From positions 5,146,001 to 5,210,000 of the forward strand of contig NZ_JADBEF010000001.1 in assembly GCF_014873535.1 (NCBI RefSeq): DNA of 64,000 bases, written 5' to 3'. Shown piece by piece: positions 1 through 9,025 of this stretch. Under the pieces are notes generated by a model, which did no database searches, was not told the DNA's origin, and saw only the letters and a program-made list of their open reading frames with translations. The stretch comes from Nonomuraea africana (lineage in GTDB: Bacteria > Actinomycetota > Actinomycetes > Streptosporangiales > Streptosporangiaceae). The stretch's first letter is position 1, and each line of letters starts with the position of its first letter. A program made the position numbers and the translations under genes.

Positions 1-683
1 GCTACGGCTCTCACGGGATCCCCGACCTGCCACAGTTCCATCCCGAGCTGCTCGCCTGGTACGAGCGTGGCGGCGTCTACGCAGTCGCCCACCTGCGCGG
101 CGGCGGTGCCTACGGCCGCGAGTGGCACGAGGCCGGGCGCGGCCCGCGCAAGGAGGCCACCATCACGGACTTCATCGACTGCGCCGAACACCTCATCAAG
201 CTCGGCTACACCCGTCCGGGACGGCTGACCGCCGAGGGCTCCAGCGGCGGCGGCATCCCCACCGGCGGCGCGCTGGTGCGCCGGCCCGAGCTGTGGGCGG
301 CCATGGCGATCCAGGTGCCGACGGTGAACGCCACGCGGAACGAGTTCAGCGAGAGCGGGCCGATCAACGTGCCCGAGTTCGGCAGCATCACCACCGAGGA
401 GGGCCTGCGCGCCCTGCTGATCATCGACGCCTACCTGCGGGTTCGCGACGGCGTGCCATACCCGGCGGTGCTGCTGACCACCGGCCTGCGCGACTCGCGG
501 GTGGCGCCGTGGCAGCCGGCGAAGCTGGCTGCTCGCCTACAGGCGGCCACGGCCTCCGGCCGGCCGGTGCTGATGCGCGTCGAGGAGCACGGCGGGCATG
601 GCGCCGGCTCCACCCGAGACCAGGAGCACGAACTGCTCGCCGACGTGCTGGCCTTTGTCCTGCACGCGTCCGACGGGTCATGA
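1..683 (+). CDS. Prolyl oligopeptidase family serine peptidase (S9), C-terminal part
   Basis: The gene runs in from the left edge, and its reading frame is open from base 3 to the TGA at 681-683 (about 226 codons). This is the C-terminal catalytic alpha/beta-hydrolase half of an S9 peptidase, which cleaves short peptides, typically after proline. The visible parts are the pre-nucleophile segment AHLRGGGAYGREWHEAGR, the nucleophile elbow EGSSGGG (serine codon near 240), the acid region GLRDSRVAPW and the terminal histidine loop EEHGGHG. The elbow is slightly unusual, since GGSNGG is commoner. The N-terminal propeller lies outside the window. The family is clear, but the exact substrate is unknown. 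Confidence 0.85.
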   Translation, partial: YGSHGIPDLPQFHPELLAWYERGGVYAVAHLRGGGAYGREWHEAGRGPRKEATITDFIDCAEHLIKLGYTRPGRLTAEGSSGGGIPTGGALVRRPELWAAMAIQVPTVNATRNEFSESGPINVPEFGSITTEEGLRALLIIDAYLRVRDGVPYPAVLLTTGLRDSRVAPWQPAKLAARLQAATASGRPVLMRVEEHGGHGAGSTRDQEHELLADVLAFVLHASDGS

Positions 684-889
684 TGACGACAGACATGTCG
701 GGTACGGCACGCGCCCTCGGCCACGTCGCCGCCCTGTCCTCCGGCGGCCGCTCGATCCAGCCTGCGCGTGACGCGGATGGTGCCTGGTGACTCACTGACA
801 TTAAGTCCGCGCAATCCACTGACATTTTCGGGCTCTGGCCCACTTTCGATGATCAGTGACTCAGGGTGATGCTGAGCGTGAGCGGGACG

Positions 890-1684
890 TCAGTGGCCCT
901 GGGCGTCGAAGACGGTCCTGGAGAAGTCGCGGGCGGCGAGGTGGTCGCGGCGTATTCCCCAGGTGATGTGCGCCCCGTCGCCCCAGATCATGTGCGGCGT
1001 CTCATCCAGCTGAAGGAGCAGCACCCACTGGCGGGCTTCGGCATAGAACGACTCCTCGTCGTACCAGCCCGCGCCTTGACGTTCGGCGGCTACGGCCTCG
1101 AACGGTGACTGCAGGACCATGGCGTGGCCGCCGACCTGGTGCCGTGAGCCGTGGTGGCGGTGCCCATACTCGCCGACCACTTCCATGAACTCGCGTCCGG
1201 CTGCCACATGGTGCCACACCGCCGGAATCACCGCCGAGCCGCCGCCGAAGGCTTGGGCGAGCTCCGGCTGGACGTTGTCCGGCCAGGTGAGCACGGTCTG
1301 CGCGGTAAGCAGTTCTTCCGGGTGGACCCAGCCTTCGGACTGTCGAAGCGTGGGCGTCCCGGCAGGCACGTAGATCACGGCATCGCCGTCCCCGCCGAAC
1401 GCGACGAAGAACAGCAATGTGCCATCCTCAGGCAGCTCGATGTCGACCTCATAGGCGGCCAGCTGTGCACAGTCGAGAGTGGCGACCAGCGACAGCGGAC
1501 GCGAGTCCGGACCGACCGGCCAGGACAAGCCGTCCGGCAGGTCCGCGGCTCCGCCCAGCCGCCCGACCACCGGCTGGCCATCCTGAGCAATCGATAGCTG
1601 GATTGTCGGGCGCAGCAGCGCGAGCAGCCGGTCGGCGGTGTCAGTGGGTAGATGGGCTCGGGCAAGATCGGCGAAGTTCGTCAT
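890..1684 (-). CDS. DUF1963 (YwqG-like) protein
   Basis: A 264-residue soluble protein without signal peptide or membrane segment. It matches the YwqG/DUF1963 pattern: an early GRLGGAADLP segment, the LSLVATLDCAQL strand, acidic stretches, the LLFFVAFGG strand, and a late LLLQLDE...WGDGAHITWGI segment. YwqG-like proteins are widespread in actinomycetes and have no established reaction. It stands alone, with 206 bp to the peptidase end on one side and an ISL3 remnant on the other. The ATG at 1684 gives the usual family length. I infer no role. Confidence 0.75.
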   Translation of the reverse strand: MTNFADLARAHLPTDTADRLLALLRPTIQLSIAQDGQPVVGRLGGAADLPDGLSWPVGPDSRPLSLVATLDCAQLAAYEVDIELPEDGTLLFFVAFGGDGDAVIYVPAGTPTLRQSEGWVHPEELLTAQTVLTWPDNVQPELAQAFGGGSAVIPAVWHHVAAGREFMEVVGEYGHRHHGSRHQVGGHAMVLQSPFEAVAAERQGAGWYDEESFYAEARQWVLLLQLDETPHMIWGDGAHITWGIRRDHLAARDFSRTVFDAQGH

Positions 1685-1890
1685 GCTCGGGGATCATGCC
1701 ATCGCGCACCGACATTCAGACCGCGTGAGGATCTTCCGTCCGCCCCTACATCAGGGTGAGGCCAGTGAGGGACTCTAGCGCGCTTCTCTGTTGGGTCGCG
1801 ATCTTGTTACGAGGGCCACACGGAGGCAGCCGCTCGTCAACGATCTGGCTTGTCGAGAACCCGATCATCAACGAGCGGCCGTGAGGTTCA

Positions 1891-2496
1891 TTGTGCTGCA
1901 TGCCCGGCGGGCGAGGATGCCTGCTGCCTTCGTTGTTCTGCCCTGCTCTCAGGGAGGCGGATGTCCTGGAGGTTGAGGACGTCGGTGACACCGTGCTGAT
2001 CGCGGCGCGCACCGTGGCCGCCAAGGCCTCGTGCCCGGAGTGTGGTCTGCCCTCGGCCCGGGTGCACAGCCGGTATCGCCGGACCGTGTGGGATCTGGCG
2101 ACGTGCGGGCGGCCGGTCAAGGTCGAGTTGGAGGTGCGCCGCTTCTTCTGCGGCGAGCCCTCTTGTGATCGAAAGATCTTCACCGAGCAAGTCGACGGGC
2201 TGACCCAACGGCATGCCCGTCGCAGCACCGACCTACGCGCGCTGCTCACCTCAATCGCCATAGCGCTGGCCGGACGAGCCGGCGCGCGCATGGCCTGCTT
2301 GATCGGCGCGCCGATCAGCCGATCCACACTGCTGCGGATGGTGCGGGCATTGCCTGATCCGGAGGTCGGGCAGATCACCGTCCTGGGTGTCGACGACTTT
2401 GCCAAGAAGCGCGGAAACTCCTACGGCACCGTGCTGGTGGAATGGACACCCATCGTCCCGTCGATCTGCTGGACGGCCGAACCGCCGAGGACTTAG
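1891..2496 (+). pseudogene. ISL3-family transposase, N-terminal remnant
   Basis: The frame encodes the N-terminal zinc-binding module (CPECG at about residue 48, then a CGEPSC pair) and the start of the DDE domain (LGVDDFAKKRGNSYGTVLV), as in ISL3 transposases. After GTVLV the reading frame shifts by one base: the other frame continues with MDTHRPVDLLDGRTAEDL, the expected family sequence. Everything after about 2495 is missing. Upstream, 1829-1880 holds an inverted repeat (GCCGCTCGT / ACGAGCGGC) that is probably part of the element's left end. The element is inactive, being both frameshifted and truncated at a 7-bp tandem repeat. Confidence 0.8.
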
Positions 2497-2514
2497 TCGC
2501 TAGTCGCTAGTCGC
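2494..2514. repeat. 7-bp tandem repeat TAGTCGC x3
   Basis: Three perfect copies of TAGTCGC lie at the junction between the truncated ISL3 transposase and the 3' end of the next (minus-strand) gene. The stop codon of that gene falls inside the repeat. A second three-copy 7-bp repeat of different sequence occurs at 8122-8142. Confidence 0.9.
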
Positions 2515-3145
2515 CGTTCCGCGGCGGACCGAGCGGGGCCTCGGTGCTGTCGACGAGCTCGCAGGGTGCCACCGGCCCGTTCGAGACGCGGGACCATGAC
2601 CCGACGACGGTCCCGCCACCGTCGAGTTCGCTGATACTAACCTCCAGCACCCCCGTCTGGCCCTCCTCGATGACGGACGGATCGACCCTGAAGACCGGCT
2701 TTCCGTATTCGTGGTCGGACGGGCCGAGGAGGAACTCGACATCGGGCCCCCAGTCCTGGCTACGGGGCTGCGGCGAGCACTTCTTCCCACGGGGGATGTA
2801 GTCAACGACGATGTCGACCCCGCGTTCGCGCAGTGAGCCCGCCAACGCCTTGGCATCCTTGAACTCGTTGATCTCGATCGTGATCGTCCCGTCCGGGTTG
2901 TCGGTCACGGCGTAGGCGGGACTTCCGCCACCGAGGACGGCGGGCACGGCGACCGCCAGCGCGGCGGCGGCCGCGAGTGCGGGGGCCAGGACGGCGGGCC
3001 GCAGGAGCCGCCGCTTCGGCTTGACGTCGTGGTGGATCTCGGTCATGACGAACTCCTTGAGGTGCAGCCGCCGGGCCGCCGGAAGATCGCGCTCCTCCGG
3101 GAGCGGCAGCAGCCGGGCCAGTTCGTCCCGCTCGTCTGCGTTCAT
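2507..3145 (-). CDS. Membrane-anchored anti-sigma-like protein (CU044_5270-like)
   Basis: A 212-residue protein with an N-terminal cytoplasmic segment of about 45 residues, one hydrophobic span (about 46-76, alanine/valine rich, ending near GGGSPAYA) and an extracytoplasmic domain with repeated EINE/EVSISEL strands. It overlaps the upstream ECF sigma gene by ATGA (3142-3145), so the two are translationally coupled. That arrangement is typical of membrane proteins sequestering an ECF sigma factor. No ZAS zinc motif (HxxxCxxC) is visible, so the anti-sigma role is inferred from context and topology. The 3' end abuts an ISL3 remnant, and the last residues may have been altered by it. Confidence 0.6.
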   Translation of the reverse strand: MNADERDELARLLPLPEERDLPAARRLHLKEFVMTEIHHDVKPKRRLLRPAVLAPALAAAAALAVAVPAVLGGGSPAYAVTDNPDGTITIEINEFKDAKALAGSLRERGVDIVVDYIPRGKKCSPQPRSQDWGPDVEFLLGPSDHEYGKPVFRVDPSVIEEGQTGVLEVSISELDGGGTVVGSWSRVSNGPVAPCELVDSTEAPLGPPRNGD

Positions 3146-3759
3146 CGGTCGTCCTCCTTCGCGGACCGGACCGCGGGACCGCGGTCACCATCTACCTGTC
3201 TGCGGCCAGGTGGCGGTTCCCGCCTTCGCTCGGCGAGTTTCTCCAGCTTCTTGCGCGCCCGTGACAGCCTGGAGCGCACCGTGCCCACCGGGATGCCCAG
3301 CGCCTCGGCCGCCTCGGCGTAGTCGAGCCCCGACCACACGCACAGTGCGAAGACATCCTGTTCCTGGCAGCGCAGAACGCCGTACGCCTCCTGGATCGCG
3401 ACCAGCCGTTCGACGTCGTCGATGCGGCCGATCAGCTCGTCGGCGAAGTCCGGCACCACCTCCGACCGGGGCAACCGGACCAGCACGTCGTCGTACCTGC
3501 GGGCGGCCCTGCGAAGGTTGCGCGCGACGTTCGTGGCGATGCCCAGCAACCAGGGCCGCACCGACCCGCCGTCGGCGTCGAGCCGCCCGCGCAGCCGCCA
3601 GGCCTCCAGGAACGTCAACGACACCACGTCCTCGGCCGCCGTCCAGTCCCCCGTCAGCCGGAAGGCATGGTTGTACACCGATCGGGCGCACTCGTCGAAG
3701 AGCTCTTCGAACGCCGCCGGATCCCCGTCACGTACTCGGGCACGTATCGACATGTCCAC
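3142..3759 (-). CDS. ECF-family RNA polymerase sigma factor
   Basis: A 205-residue sigma-70 factor with only regions 2 and 4. Region 2 lies around residues 12-75 (FEELFDECARSVYNHAFRLT, then the AAEDVVSLTFLEAWR helix). Region 4 lies around residues 128-175 (QEQDVFALCVWSGLDYAEAA, then the helix-turn-helix ALGIPVGTVRSRLSRARKKL). It would direct RNA polymerase to a small set of stress or envelope promoters. It is the first gene of a two-gene operon with the overlapping membrane protein downstream. The target promoters are not recognisable here. Confidence 0.9.
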   Translation of the reverse strand: MDMSIRARVRDGDPAAFEELFDECARSVYNHAFRLTGDWTAAEDVVSLTFLEAWRLRGRLDADGGSVRPWLLGIATNVARNLRRAARRYDDVLVRLPRSEVVPDFADELIGRIDDVERLVAIQEAYGVLRCQEQDVFALCVWSGLDYAEAAEALGIPVGTVRSRLSRARKKLEKLAERRREPPPGRRQVDGDRGPAVRSAKEDDR

Positions 3760-3835
3760 ACATAGGGACTGTCCGCAGTGCGCCCCGAGTTCCCGCTACA
3801 TCCACTCCGTGATCGGGACGTGGTGGTGCCGATGG

Positions 3836-3867
3836 AAAAAAATCGGGCCGCTCACATGCGACCCGAT
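3836..3867 (-). terminator. Rho-independent terminator on the minus strand
   Basis: Read on the minus strand, ATCGGG...CCCGAT (3842-3847 paired with 3862-3867, extended by CGC/GCG) forms a hairpin followed by seven T residues. It lies just downstream of the minus-strand gene remnant ending at 3874, and so was probably that gene's terminator. Confidence 0.65.
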
Positions 3868-3873
3868 GACGAC

Positions 3874-4049
3874 TCAGCCGAGCAAGGTGCGCGCCCACCG
3901 TGCATCCAGCGCGGCCGCGTCGACGCCGACGAGAACATTGGCCAGCAAGCCGTCACCGAAGAACCGGCGGATGCTCATCGGAGGCACCCGAGGCCGCAGG
4001 CACATACTCGACCTGCTTGGCATAACACGCCCGCACCGCCTCCTGTCAA
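3874..4049 (-). pseudogene. 3' end of an unidentified gene, cut by an IS3 element
   Basis: The minus-strand frame ends with MSIRRFFGDGLLANVLVGVD followed by AAALDARWARTLLG and a TGA, 6 bp before a good terminator. No start or ribosome-binding site is visible, and the upstream part is replaced by the IS3 element beginning at 4050. It reads as the genuine C-terminus of a protein, but the family is not recognised. Confidence 0.35.
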
Positions 4050-4073
4050 TCCCCTGAAATCGTGGAGACTTGG

Positions 4074-4985
4074 TTATGCGGCGACGGTCTCCTGAAGCCT
4101 CTCCCTGGCCGCTATACGAGCGGTCATGATCTGCTGTTCGTAGACGATCGGGGGGAGCCCGTCAGCGGCGCTGTGTCGGCGGCGGGCGTTGTAGAAGTCG
4201 GCGATCCACGTCGCGATCTTCAGACGGGCTTCGGCCCGGGTGTGGAAGCGGTGCCGGTGGACGTATTCGATCTTGAGGGTGGAGTTGAATGCCTCAGCGG
4301 CGGCGTTGTCGAGCGCGCAGCCGACCCGGCCCATCGACTGGATGACGCCCCAGTGCCGGCACGCGGCCTGGAAGCGGGCGGCGGTGTATTCGCTGCCGCG
4401 GTCGGTGTGGAAGATCACCCCGTCGACGTTCCCGCCGCGGGTGACGGCGGCCATCTGCAGGGAGGCGATGGTCAACGCCGCGTCGTGATGCTCCGACATC
4501 GCGTAGCCGAGCATCCTGCGGGAGAACAGATCCTCGACGGTGGCCAGGTACAGTGTGCTCGTCCGTGACGATCTCGGTCACATCGCCGCACCACAGCACG
4601 TCCGGTGCGATCGCGGTGAACGTGCGCCGTACCAGGTCGGTGGCGGCGGGCCGTTTGCCCTGCCGGGTCAGCGACCGGCGTTTCTTCGGCGCTCTGCCGG
4701 CTAAGCCAAGCTCGGCCATGCGCCTGGCGACGGTGTTCTCCGAGATCCGCCATCCTGTTCGTGCAGGTCACGGGTGATGCGTGGGCTGCCGTAGGTGCCG
4801 CCCGAGGCGGTGAACTTCGCCTCGATCACCGCGTCCAGATCCGCGCGGCGCTGCTGACGGGCCGTCGGCGCCCGATCGCGCCACTTGTAGTACCACACCT
4901 GCGAGACGCCCAAGGCCCGGCAGGTCAACGCGTGGGGCACGCCGTAGTCGGTCTTCTGGGAGCTGATGAAGGCCGCCACGTCTAC
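4074..4985 (-). pseudogene. IS3-family transposase OrfB, two frameshifts
   Basis: The integrase-core transposase can be reassembled from three frames. The N-terminal part (VDVAAFISSQKTDYGVPHAL, ending RITRDLHEQ) runs to about 4755. The middle (MAELGLAGRAPKKRRSLTR, then LWCGDVTEIVTDEHT) runs to about 4545. The C-terminal part (IFHTDRGSEYTAARF, DNAAAEAFNSTLKIE) ends at 4074. The DDE residues are present in the parts (D of GDVTE, D of HTDRGSEY, E of AAAEAFNS), but two frame breaks make the gene non-functional. Confidence 0.85.
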
Positions 4986-5305
4986 CGGCCCATCGCCTCT
5001 CGAACCCACAAGACCACCGAGCGTTTGAGGACATCCCGCTCCATCTCCAGCTCGGCGCGCTCCTTGGCCCACTCCGCCCGCTGCCTGCGCAGCCGGGCGA
5101 GCTCCTCCCGCTCGGATTCGGCCAGCTCCCCGCTGCCGGCGTCTTGCTCGCGGGCCAGCCGGTCCATTTGCACCCAGTTGGCCAGCGTGCCCGCGTTGAT
5201 GCCCAGATCCTTCGCGACTTGAGCGATCGGTTTCCCTGTCTCCCGGACGATGCGGACCGCGCCCGCCCGGAACTCCGGCTCGAACCTGCGTCTGGTCTCT
5301 CCCAC
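4982..5305 (-). CDS. IS3-family transposase OrfA
   Basis: A 107-residue OrfA with the N-terminal helix-turn-helix of the IS3/IS2 type (RRRFEPEFRAGAVRIVRETG, then PIAQVAKDLGINAGTLANWV) and a leucine-zipper-like coiled coil (about residues 64-100) that mediates multimerisation. In active elements a programmed -1 frameshift joins it to OrfB. It overlaps the start of the OrfB frame. The reading frame is intact, but its OrfB partner is broken, so the element should be unable to move by itself. Confidence 0.85.
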   Translation of the reverse strand: MGETRRRFEPEFRAGAVRIVRETGKPIAQVAKDLGINAGTLANWVQMDRLAREQDAGSGELAESEREELARLRRQRAEWAKERAELEMERDVLKRSVVLWVREAMGR

Positions 5306-5402
5306 GACCCAACCTTCTCCTTAGGTCAGATCTCCACGCTAGAAGGGGAAGGCCACACTATGTCCCGTATGTCCGGATCGCGGATGCGTAGTACGGCCAG
5401 GG

Positions 5403-6980
5403 TCAGGGCTTCTTCTTACCGCGGTTGAGGATGCGGGCGGGGATGTTGTGCTTGTGACACAGGGCGAGCAGGCCAGCGCCGTCGATCAGCTCCAGGGGCT
5501 TGCCGTTGGCGAACTTGTAGCTGTCAGGTCCGTAGCCAGATGTTGTGATCATGATGCCCTTGGTGGCGCCTTCATGTTGCACGGTTCCGTACAGGTCACG
5601 AACATGAGTGGGTTGGACGGTCTTGGTGTAGAGCTTGGCCTGGACGATGAACTTGCCGCTCGCGATGGGACGAGGATCGTAGGCAACGCAGTCCACTCCC
5701 CCATCGCCGCTGGCCTGATAGAGCTTGGTGTCGAAGCCCATCTTGGCGAACAGGTTCTGGATGAAGGATTCGAACTCCTTGGGGTGAAGGTCGAGCAGGT
5801 TGGGGCGTTTGTCGATGTCGGAGATGATGTCCACGGGATCGACAATGCGGGGGTCGGCCATGCTGAACGGCATGACAGGCTCGACGGGGACCAGTTCGTC
5901 CGGATGGGCGGAAACGTCGGCGTAGAAGTGACGGCGAACGCATTCGACGGGCTTGAACTTCGGTTCGTTGAGCACCAGCGCGGCGAACTGTTCCCGGGTC
6001 GCCCGCATGGTGATCAGGTAAGGCTCGATCTGCTGACCTGTCACCGGATCGACAGTGCGAACCAGACCATTGAAGACGATCGTGGTGATCAGTTGGCCTC
6101 GGTCGGCGTCGAACACTTCACGCAGCGTGCGCAGGGCGATCTGCGAGATCACGCGCTGATAGATCTGGCGAGCCTCCGGTACAGGCCGGAGAGTGGGCTC
6201 TACAACTTTGCGCGACTTGATGTGCTTGTAGAGCTTGTGCTCGGGGATGATCTCCGGCAGCGGCAGATACCACTCGACCGCGAGCAGGGACGACTCGGGA
6301 ACGTAGCCGGTTCTGCGCTCGGTGGGGAAGCCATCTGGGTACGGGGACGCTTGCAAGACCAGATCCATGTACTCGCTGACCGCATGACGGTCGCCAGAGC
6401 GCAGCCCGGCCTCCATCGCATCAACCCTGGAGTTGTACTCGAAAGTTGTGCGCTCGACTTCAGCGACCTTCTGCTGATGACTGCGACGGGCTTCGACCAC
6501 CTGCCTTTGTCGCTGCGTCTCGCGCTGCTGATGGTCGGACTGGGCCCGGGCGAAAGCTGCCTCCGCCTGCTGCAGTTCTGTCTCGTAGCGCTGGGTCGCG
6601 CCGAGTTTGCGCTGCAGCCAGCCAGGAGGGGCCGGAGCGAAGGCCTCCCACAACGGAGCCGGTTCGGGAACAGCGAGGCGGCCCAGGTCGAGCGGGGGCA
6701 CGTCCGGGCTGCGGCGTAGGGAGGCAAGGTGAATGCGTGGATCCCGGCGCAGGGACGAACGCAGGAGCGTCTCCAACTCCTCGATGCGCGCTTCGAGGCG
6801 GCGCGTGCGATCGGCCGCCTCCGCATCACGCGCGGCCGCCTCAGATTGCAGTTGCTGTTGTTGCTGCGCCTTGCGCTCACGCTCTCGCTTCTGCCGAGCT
6901 TGCTCGGCCGCACGTTCCTGCCTGCGCCGCTCGGCTTCCCAGTCTCGAAAAGACCCCGACGAACGAGAACCTCGAGCCAC
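5403..6980 (-). CDS. Mrr-type restriction endonuclease-like protein with coiled-coil N-terminus
   Basis: A 525-residue protein. Residues 10-75 and 145-200 are rich in Arg/Glu/Gln and are predicted coiled coils; the middle (about 205-390) is a domain I do not recognise. The C-terminal 128 residues are an Mrr_cat nuclease domain: HPKEFESFIQNLF (about 399), GDGGVDCVAYDP with the metal-binding Asp near 430, and FIVQAKLY with the QxK motif near 447-449, followed by the MITTSGYGPDSYKFA strand. Mrr-like enzymes cut modified or invading DNA. No methyltransferase is next to it, which fits a modification-dependent or solitary defence nuclease. The gene is intact, lies beside an IS3 element and may belong to a defence island. 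The DNA target is unknown. Confidence 0.8.
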   Translation of the reverse strand: MARGSRSSGSFRDWEAERRRQERAAEQARQKRERERKAQQQQQLQSEAAARDAEAADRTRRLEARIEELETLLRSSLRRDPRIHLASLRRSPDVPPLDLGRLAVPEPAPLWEAFAPAPPGWLQRKLGATQRYETELQQAEAAFARAQSDHQQRETQRQRQVVEARRSHQQKVAEVERTTFEYNSRVDAMEAGLRSGDRHAVSEYMDLVLQASPYPDGFPTERRTGYVPESSLLAVEWYLPLPEIIPEHKLYKHIKSRKVVEPTLRPVPEARQIYQRVISQIALRTLREVFDADRGQLITTIVFNGLVRTVDPVTGQQIEPYLITMRATREQFAALVLNEPKFKPVECVRRHFYADVSAHPDELVPVEPVMPFSMADPRIVDPVDIISDIDKRPNLLDLHPKEFESFIQNLFAKMGFDTKLYQASGDGGVDCVAYDPRPIASGKFIVQAKLYTKTVQPTHVRDLYGTVQHEGATKGIMITTSGYGPDSYKFANGKPLELIDGAGLLALCHKHNIPARILNRGKKKP

Positions 6981-7151
6981 TCCGCACCTCGCCGATTCCG
7001 GTGGACAACAGGGCTCACCGCTCGAACGTTAACCCGGCAGGCTGGCCGCGACAACGGCTTGATAAACCCTGTGCCGAAGTGACCTCAGCGTCACCAGAGC
7101 GCACAATGCAAGGCCAACTCCGTCCATCGGCCCGCCGTGCGGGACCCTACG

Positions 7152-7343
7152 TCAGGGGGTGTAGTCGAGCAGAGCCGGCGGCCAGCGCGCCTCCTCGTCC
7201 ACCATGGCCTGCGGCTCGTAGGTGCGCAGCTCCAGCACGAGGTCCTCGACGCACCAGTAGGCCGCGTCGGGATGCGCGTCCTTGCCGCACCACAGCGCGC
7301 ACTCCCAACGACCCGGCTTCGGACGCGCCGCCTGACGCCTTCA
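7152..7343 (-). pseudogene. C-terminal remnant of an unidentified protein
   Basis: The frame ends with WCGKDAHPDAAYWCVEDLVL followed by ELRTYEPQAMVDEE and ARWPPALLDYTP, then TGA. The composition looks protein-coding, but two in-frame stops (near 7345 and 7363) separate it from upstream sequence of the same frame (LYRGHPDLIMDANRSKRIIF). It is probably the tail of a decayed gene of unknown family. Confidence 0.35.
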
Positions 7344-7818
7344 GAATGCGCGAGTCCTGCTTCAGGTGGCGAAGATGATCCGCTTCGAGCGATTGGCGTC
7401 CATGATGAGATCCGGGTGCCCTCGGTAGAGGGCGCGCAGGCACTTGAGCCCGACCGCGAGCAGGAGTTCCCCGCCCCGGAATGAGGGGACGGGTGCGCAC
7501 CGCTGACCAGCCCATATCCACCGGATTTGAGCTGGCGTCACATCTAGAGGCGTAACGACACCGGTTTCTCGCGTATACCTTCTCGTCTCGCTCACCGGGC
7601 CCGGCCCATCCGGTAGTGCTGGGCCGACCCGACTTTGTCGAGGCTGCTCCCGCCCTCCCCAGCGATTCCAGGGTTGGGCTGCCTCCAGCTTTGCTCCGCC
7701 ACCACGACGACAAAGCAACGGCGGTCTTTCACCTCCGTACGGACAGATCAGCGCTTCGTGGCGCACTGGGGCTGGTGACATGGGCGTTACCGGCACCCCA
7801 ACAACCGGCCGTAAGCGC
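7344..7818. other. Mostly non-coding decayed stretch
   Basis: No convincing gene is seen. The minus strand reads MDANRSKRIIFAT and a short upstream stretch in the frame of the remnant at 7152-7343, which may be a further piece of the same decayed gene. Other open frames have no recognisable content. Confidence 0.4.
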
Positions 7819-8696
7819 TCACCCACCGTCGCACGGCTCGACGAAGCTCCCGCCGGCCAGTCGCTCCCTCATGCTGACCAAGCCAGCCGTCGAATCCTCC
7901 GCGATCTCCGCGCAGGCATCCCGGAGCGGATCGCCGCTAAGCCCCGCGACGTCCATGAACAGCGCCCCGCCTTCGGCGCTCACCGCCAGCACCGTCCCGC
8001 CGTCCCCGCTCACCATCGCTGATCCTGGCGATTCCTTGACGTCGTACATCGTGAGGTAATCCATGTCCAGTTCCCCCACTCCGGCGACTTCGGCGACCTT
8101 GACGGGCCGCGCCGGGTCCGCGATCCGCGATCCGCGATCCGCCACAGCGTCGCGCTCCCGGCGCCGTCTGTGGTCAGAGCGACTTGCCCGTCCGAGGAGA
8201 GCGAGACGCCATCCACCTCCTTGGCCACGGGATTCACCAGCTTGGGCCGGGCCGGGTCCGATAGGTTCCAGAGCTGGCCACCGATCATGGCCGTCCGGCC
8301 GTCCGCACTGAGGTCGAGCCCCTCCCCGTCGACTCCTGTCCGCGGGATAGCGCCGACCCGGACCGGACTCCTCCGATCGGCCAGATTCCAGATATATCCG
8401 CTGCCTCGGCTGATCGTGACCGCGACCCGTCCGTCGTCGCTCAAGGCCACCCCGCCGATCCACGAGCTGTGCCCCGGGAGCGTGGCCAGCTGTTTCCCGC
8501 TGGACAGATCCCACAAGAGCACGCTGCCACGCTCGTAGCCTGCCAGGACTGTCCTGCCGTCCGGAGCGAGCGCCACGCTCGCGACCATGAAGGAGTTCTG
8601 GCCCGGCACCTTGGCCACCCGCACCGGCCTGGCGGAGTCATCCAATTGCCACAGGCCGAGCGACCCGTCAAGAGCCCCGATGTGGGCTTGATCCGG
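7819..8696 (-). pseudogene. WD40-repeat membrane protein, C-terminal part (split gene, piece 2)
   Basis: This stretch encodes repeated WD40-type blades, for example VALAPDGRTVLAGYERGSVL with LWDLSSGKQLATLPGHSSWI, then VALSDDGRVAVTISRGSGYI and LDLSADGRTAMIGGQLWNL. It is the continuation of the gene starting at 11767. Removing the IS element (8697-11173) and one CGG target copy joins ELVP to DQAHIGALDGSLGLWQ in frame. A second lesion is at 8122-8142, where a 7-bp tandem repeat adds two copies (14 bp) and shifts the frame. The other frame then continues sensibly (VAEVAGVGELDMDYLTMYDV) to the stop at 7819. The gene is therefore doubly inactivated. Confidence 0.8.
8122..8142. repeat. 7-bp tandem repeat GATCCGC x3 causing a frameshift
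   Basis: Three copies of GATCCGC, preceded by a partial copy GTCCGC, lie inside the WD40 pseudogene. With one copy the minus strand reads WRIADPARPVKVAEV, the expected blade. The two extra copies add 14 bp and break the frame. This points to slipped-strand expansion. Confidence 0.85.
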
Positions 8697-8736
8697 TTTG
8701 ACGGACATCTGAGATCAGGGGTTCGCCCCCGGAAGG

Positions 8737-9025
8737 ATGTCCATCATGGAGAGCATGGGGAAGAAGAAGCGTCCTCGCCGCTCGTTCACGCCGGAGTTCA
8801 AGGCCGAGATCGTCGAGCTGTGCCAGCGCGGTGACCGCTCGATCGGCCAGGTGGCCAAGGACTTCGATCTGACCGAGACCGCCGTGCGTGACTGGGTCCG
8901 CCAGGCCGAGGTCGATACCGGCCGACGGGACGGGCTGACCAGCAGCGAGCGAGAGGAGCTGGCAGCACTGCGGCGGGAGAACCGCCGACTGCGTGAGGAC
9001 GTCGACATCCTCAAGCGAGCCACGG
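8737..9025 (+). pseudogene. IS3-family transposase OrfA, interrupted by IS30
   Basis: The protein begins MSIMESMGKKKRPRRSFTPE and has the OrfA helix-turn-helix (SIGQVAKDFDLTETAVRDWV) and a C-terminal leucine-zipper region (RRENRRLREDVDILKRAT). The IS30 insertion at 9026 separates it from its final codons (FFAKETR and TGA at 10275), which survive on the far side. The original gene was about 101 residues long. Confidence 0.82.

Larger units (their letters stand above)
4050..5349 (-). mobile_element. IS3-family insertion sequence, decayed
   Basis: The element is bounded by imperfect inverted repeats of the form CCCCTnnnnnCGTGGAGA, at 4051-4068 and (inverted) 5331-5348. It carries orfA and a frameshifted orfB on the minus strand. 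No matching 3-bp target duplication is seen at these exact borders. A truncated second copy of the same element lies at 30360-30685. Confidence 0.8.

Noticed and set aside
4059..4070. Clean 3-bp target duplication for the first IS3 copy
   Set aside because: Flanks at 4047-4049 (CAA) and 5350-5352 (AGG) do not match, so none is claimed.
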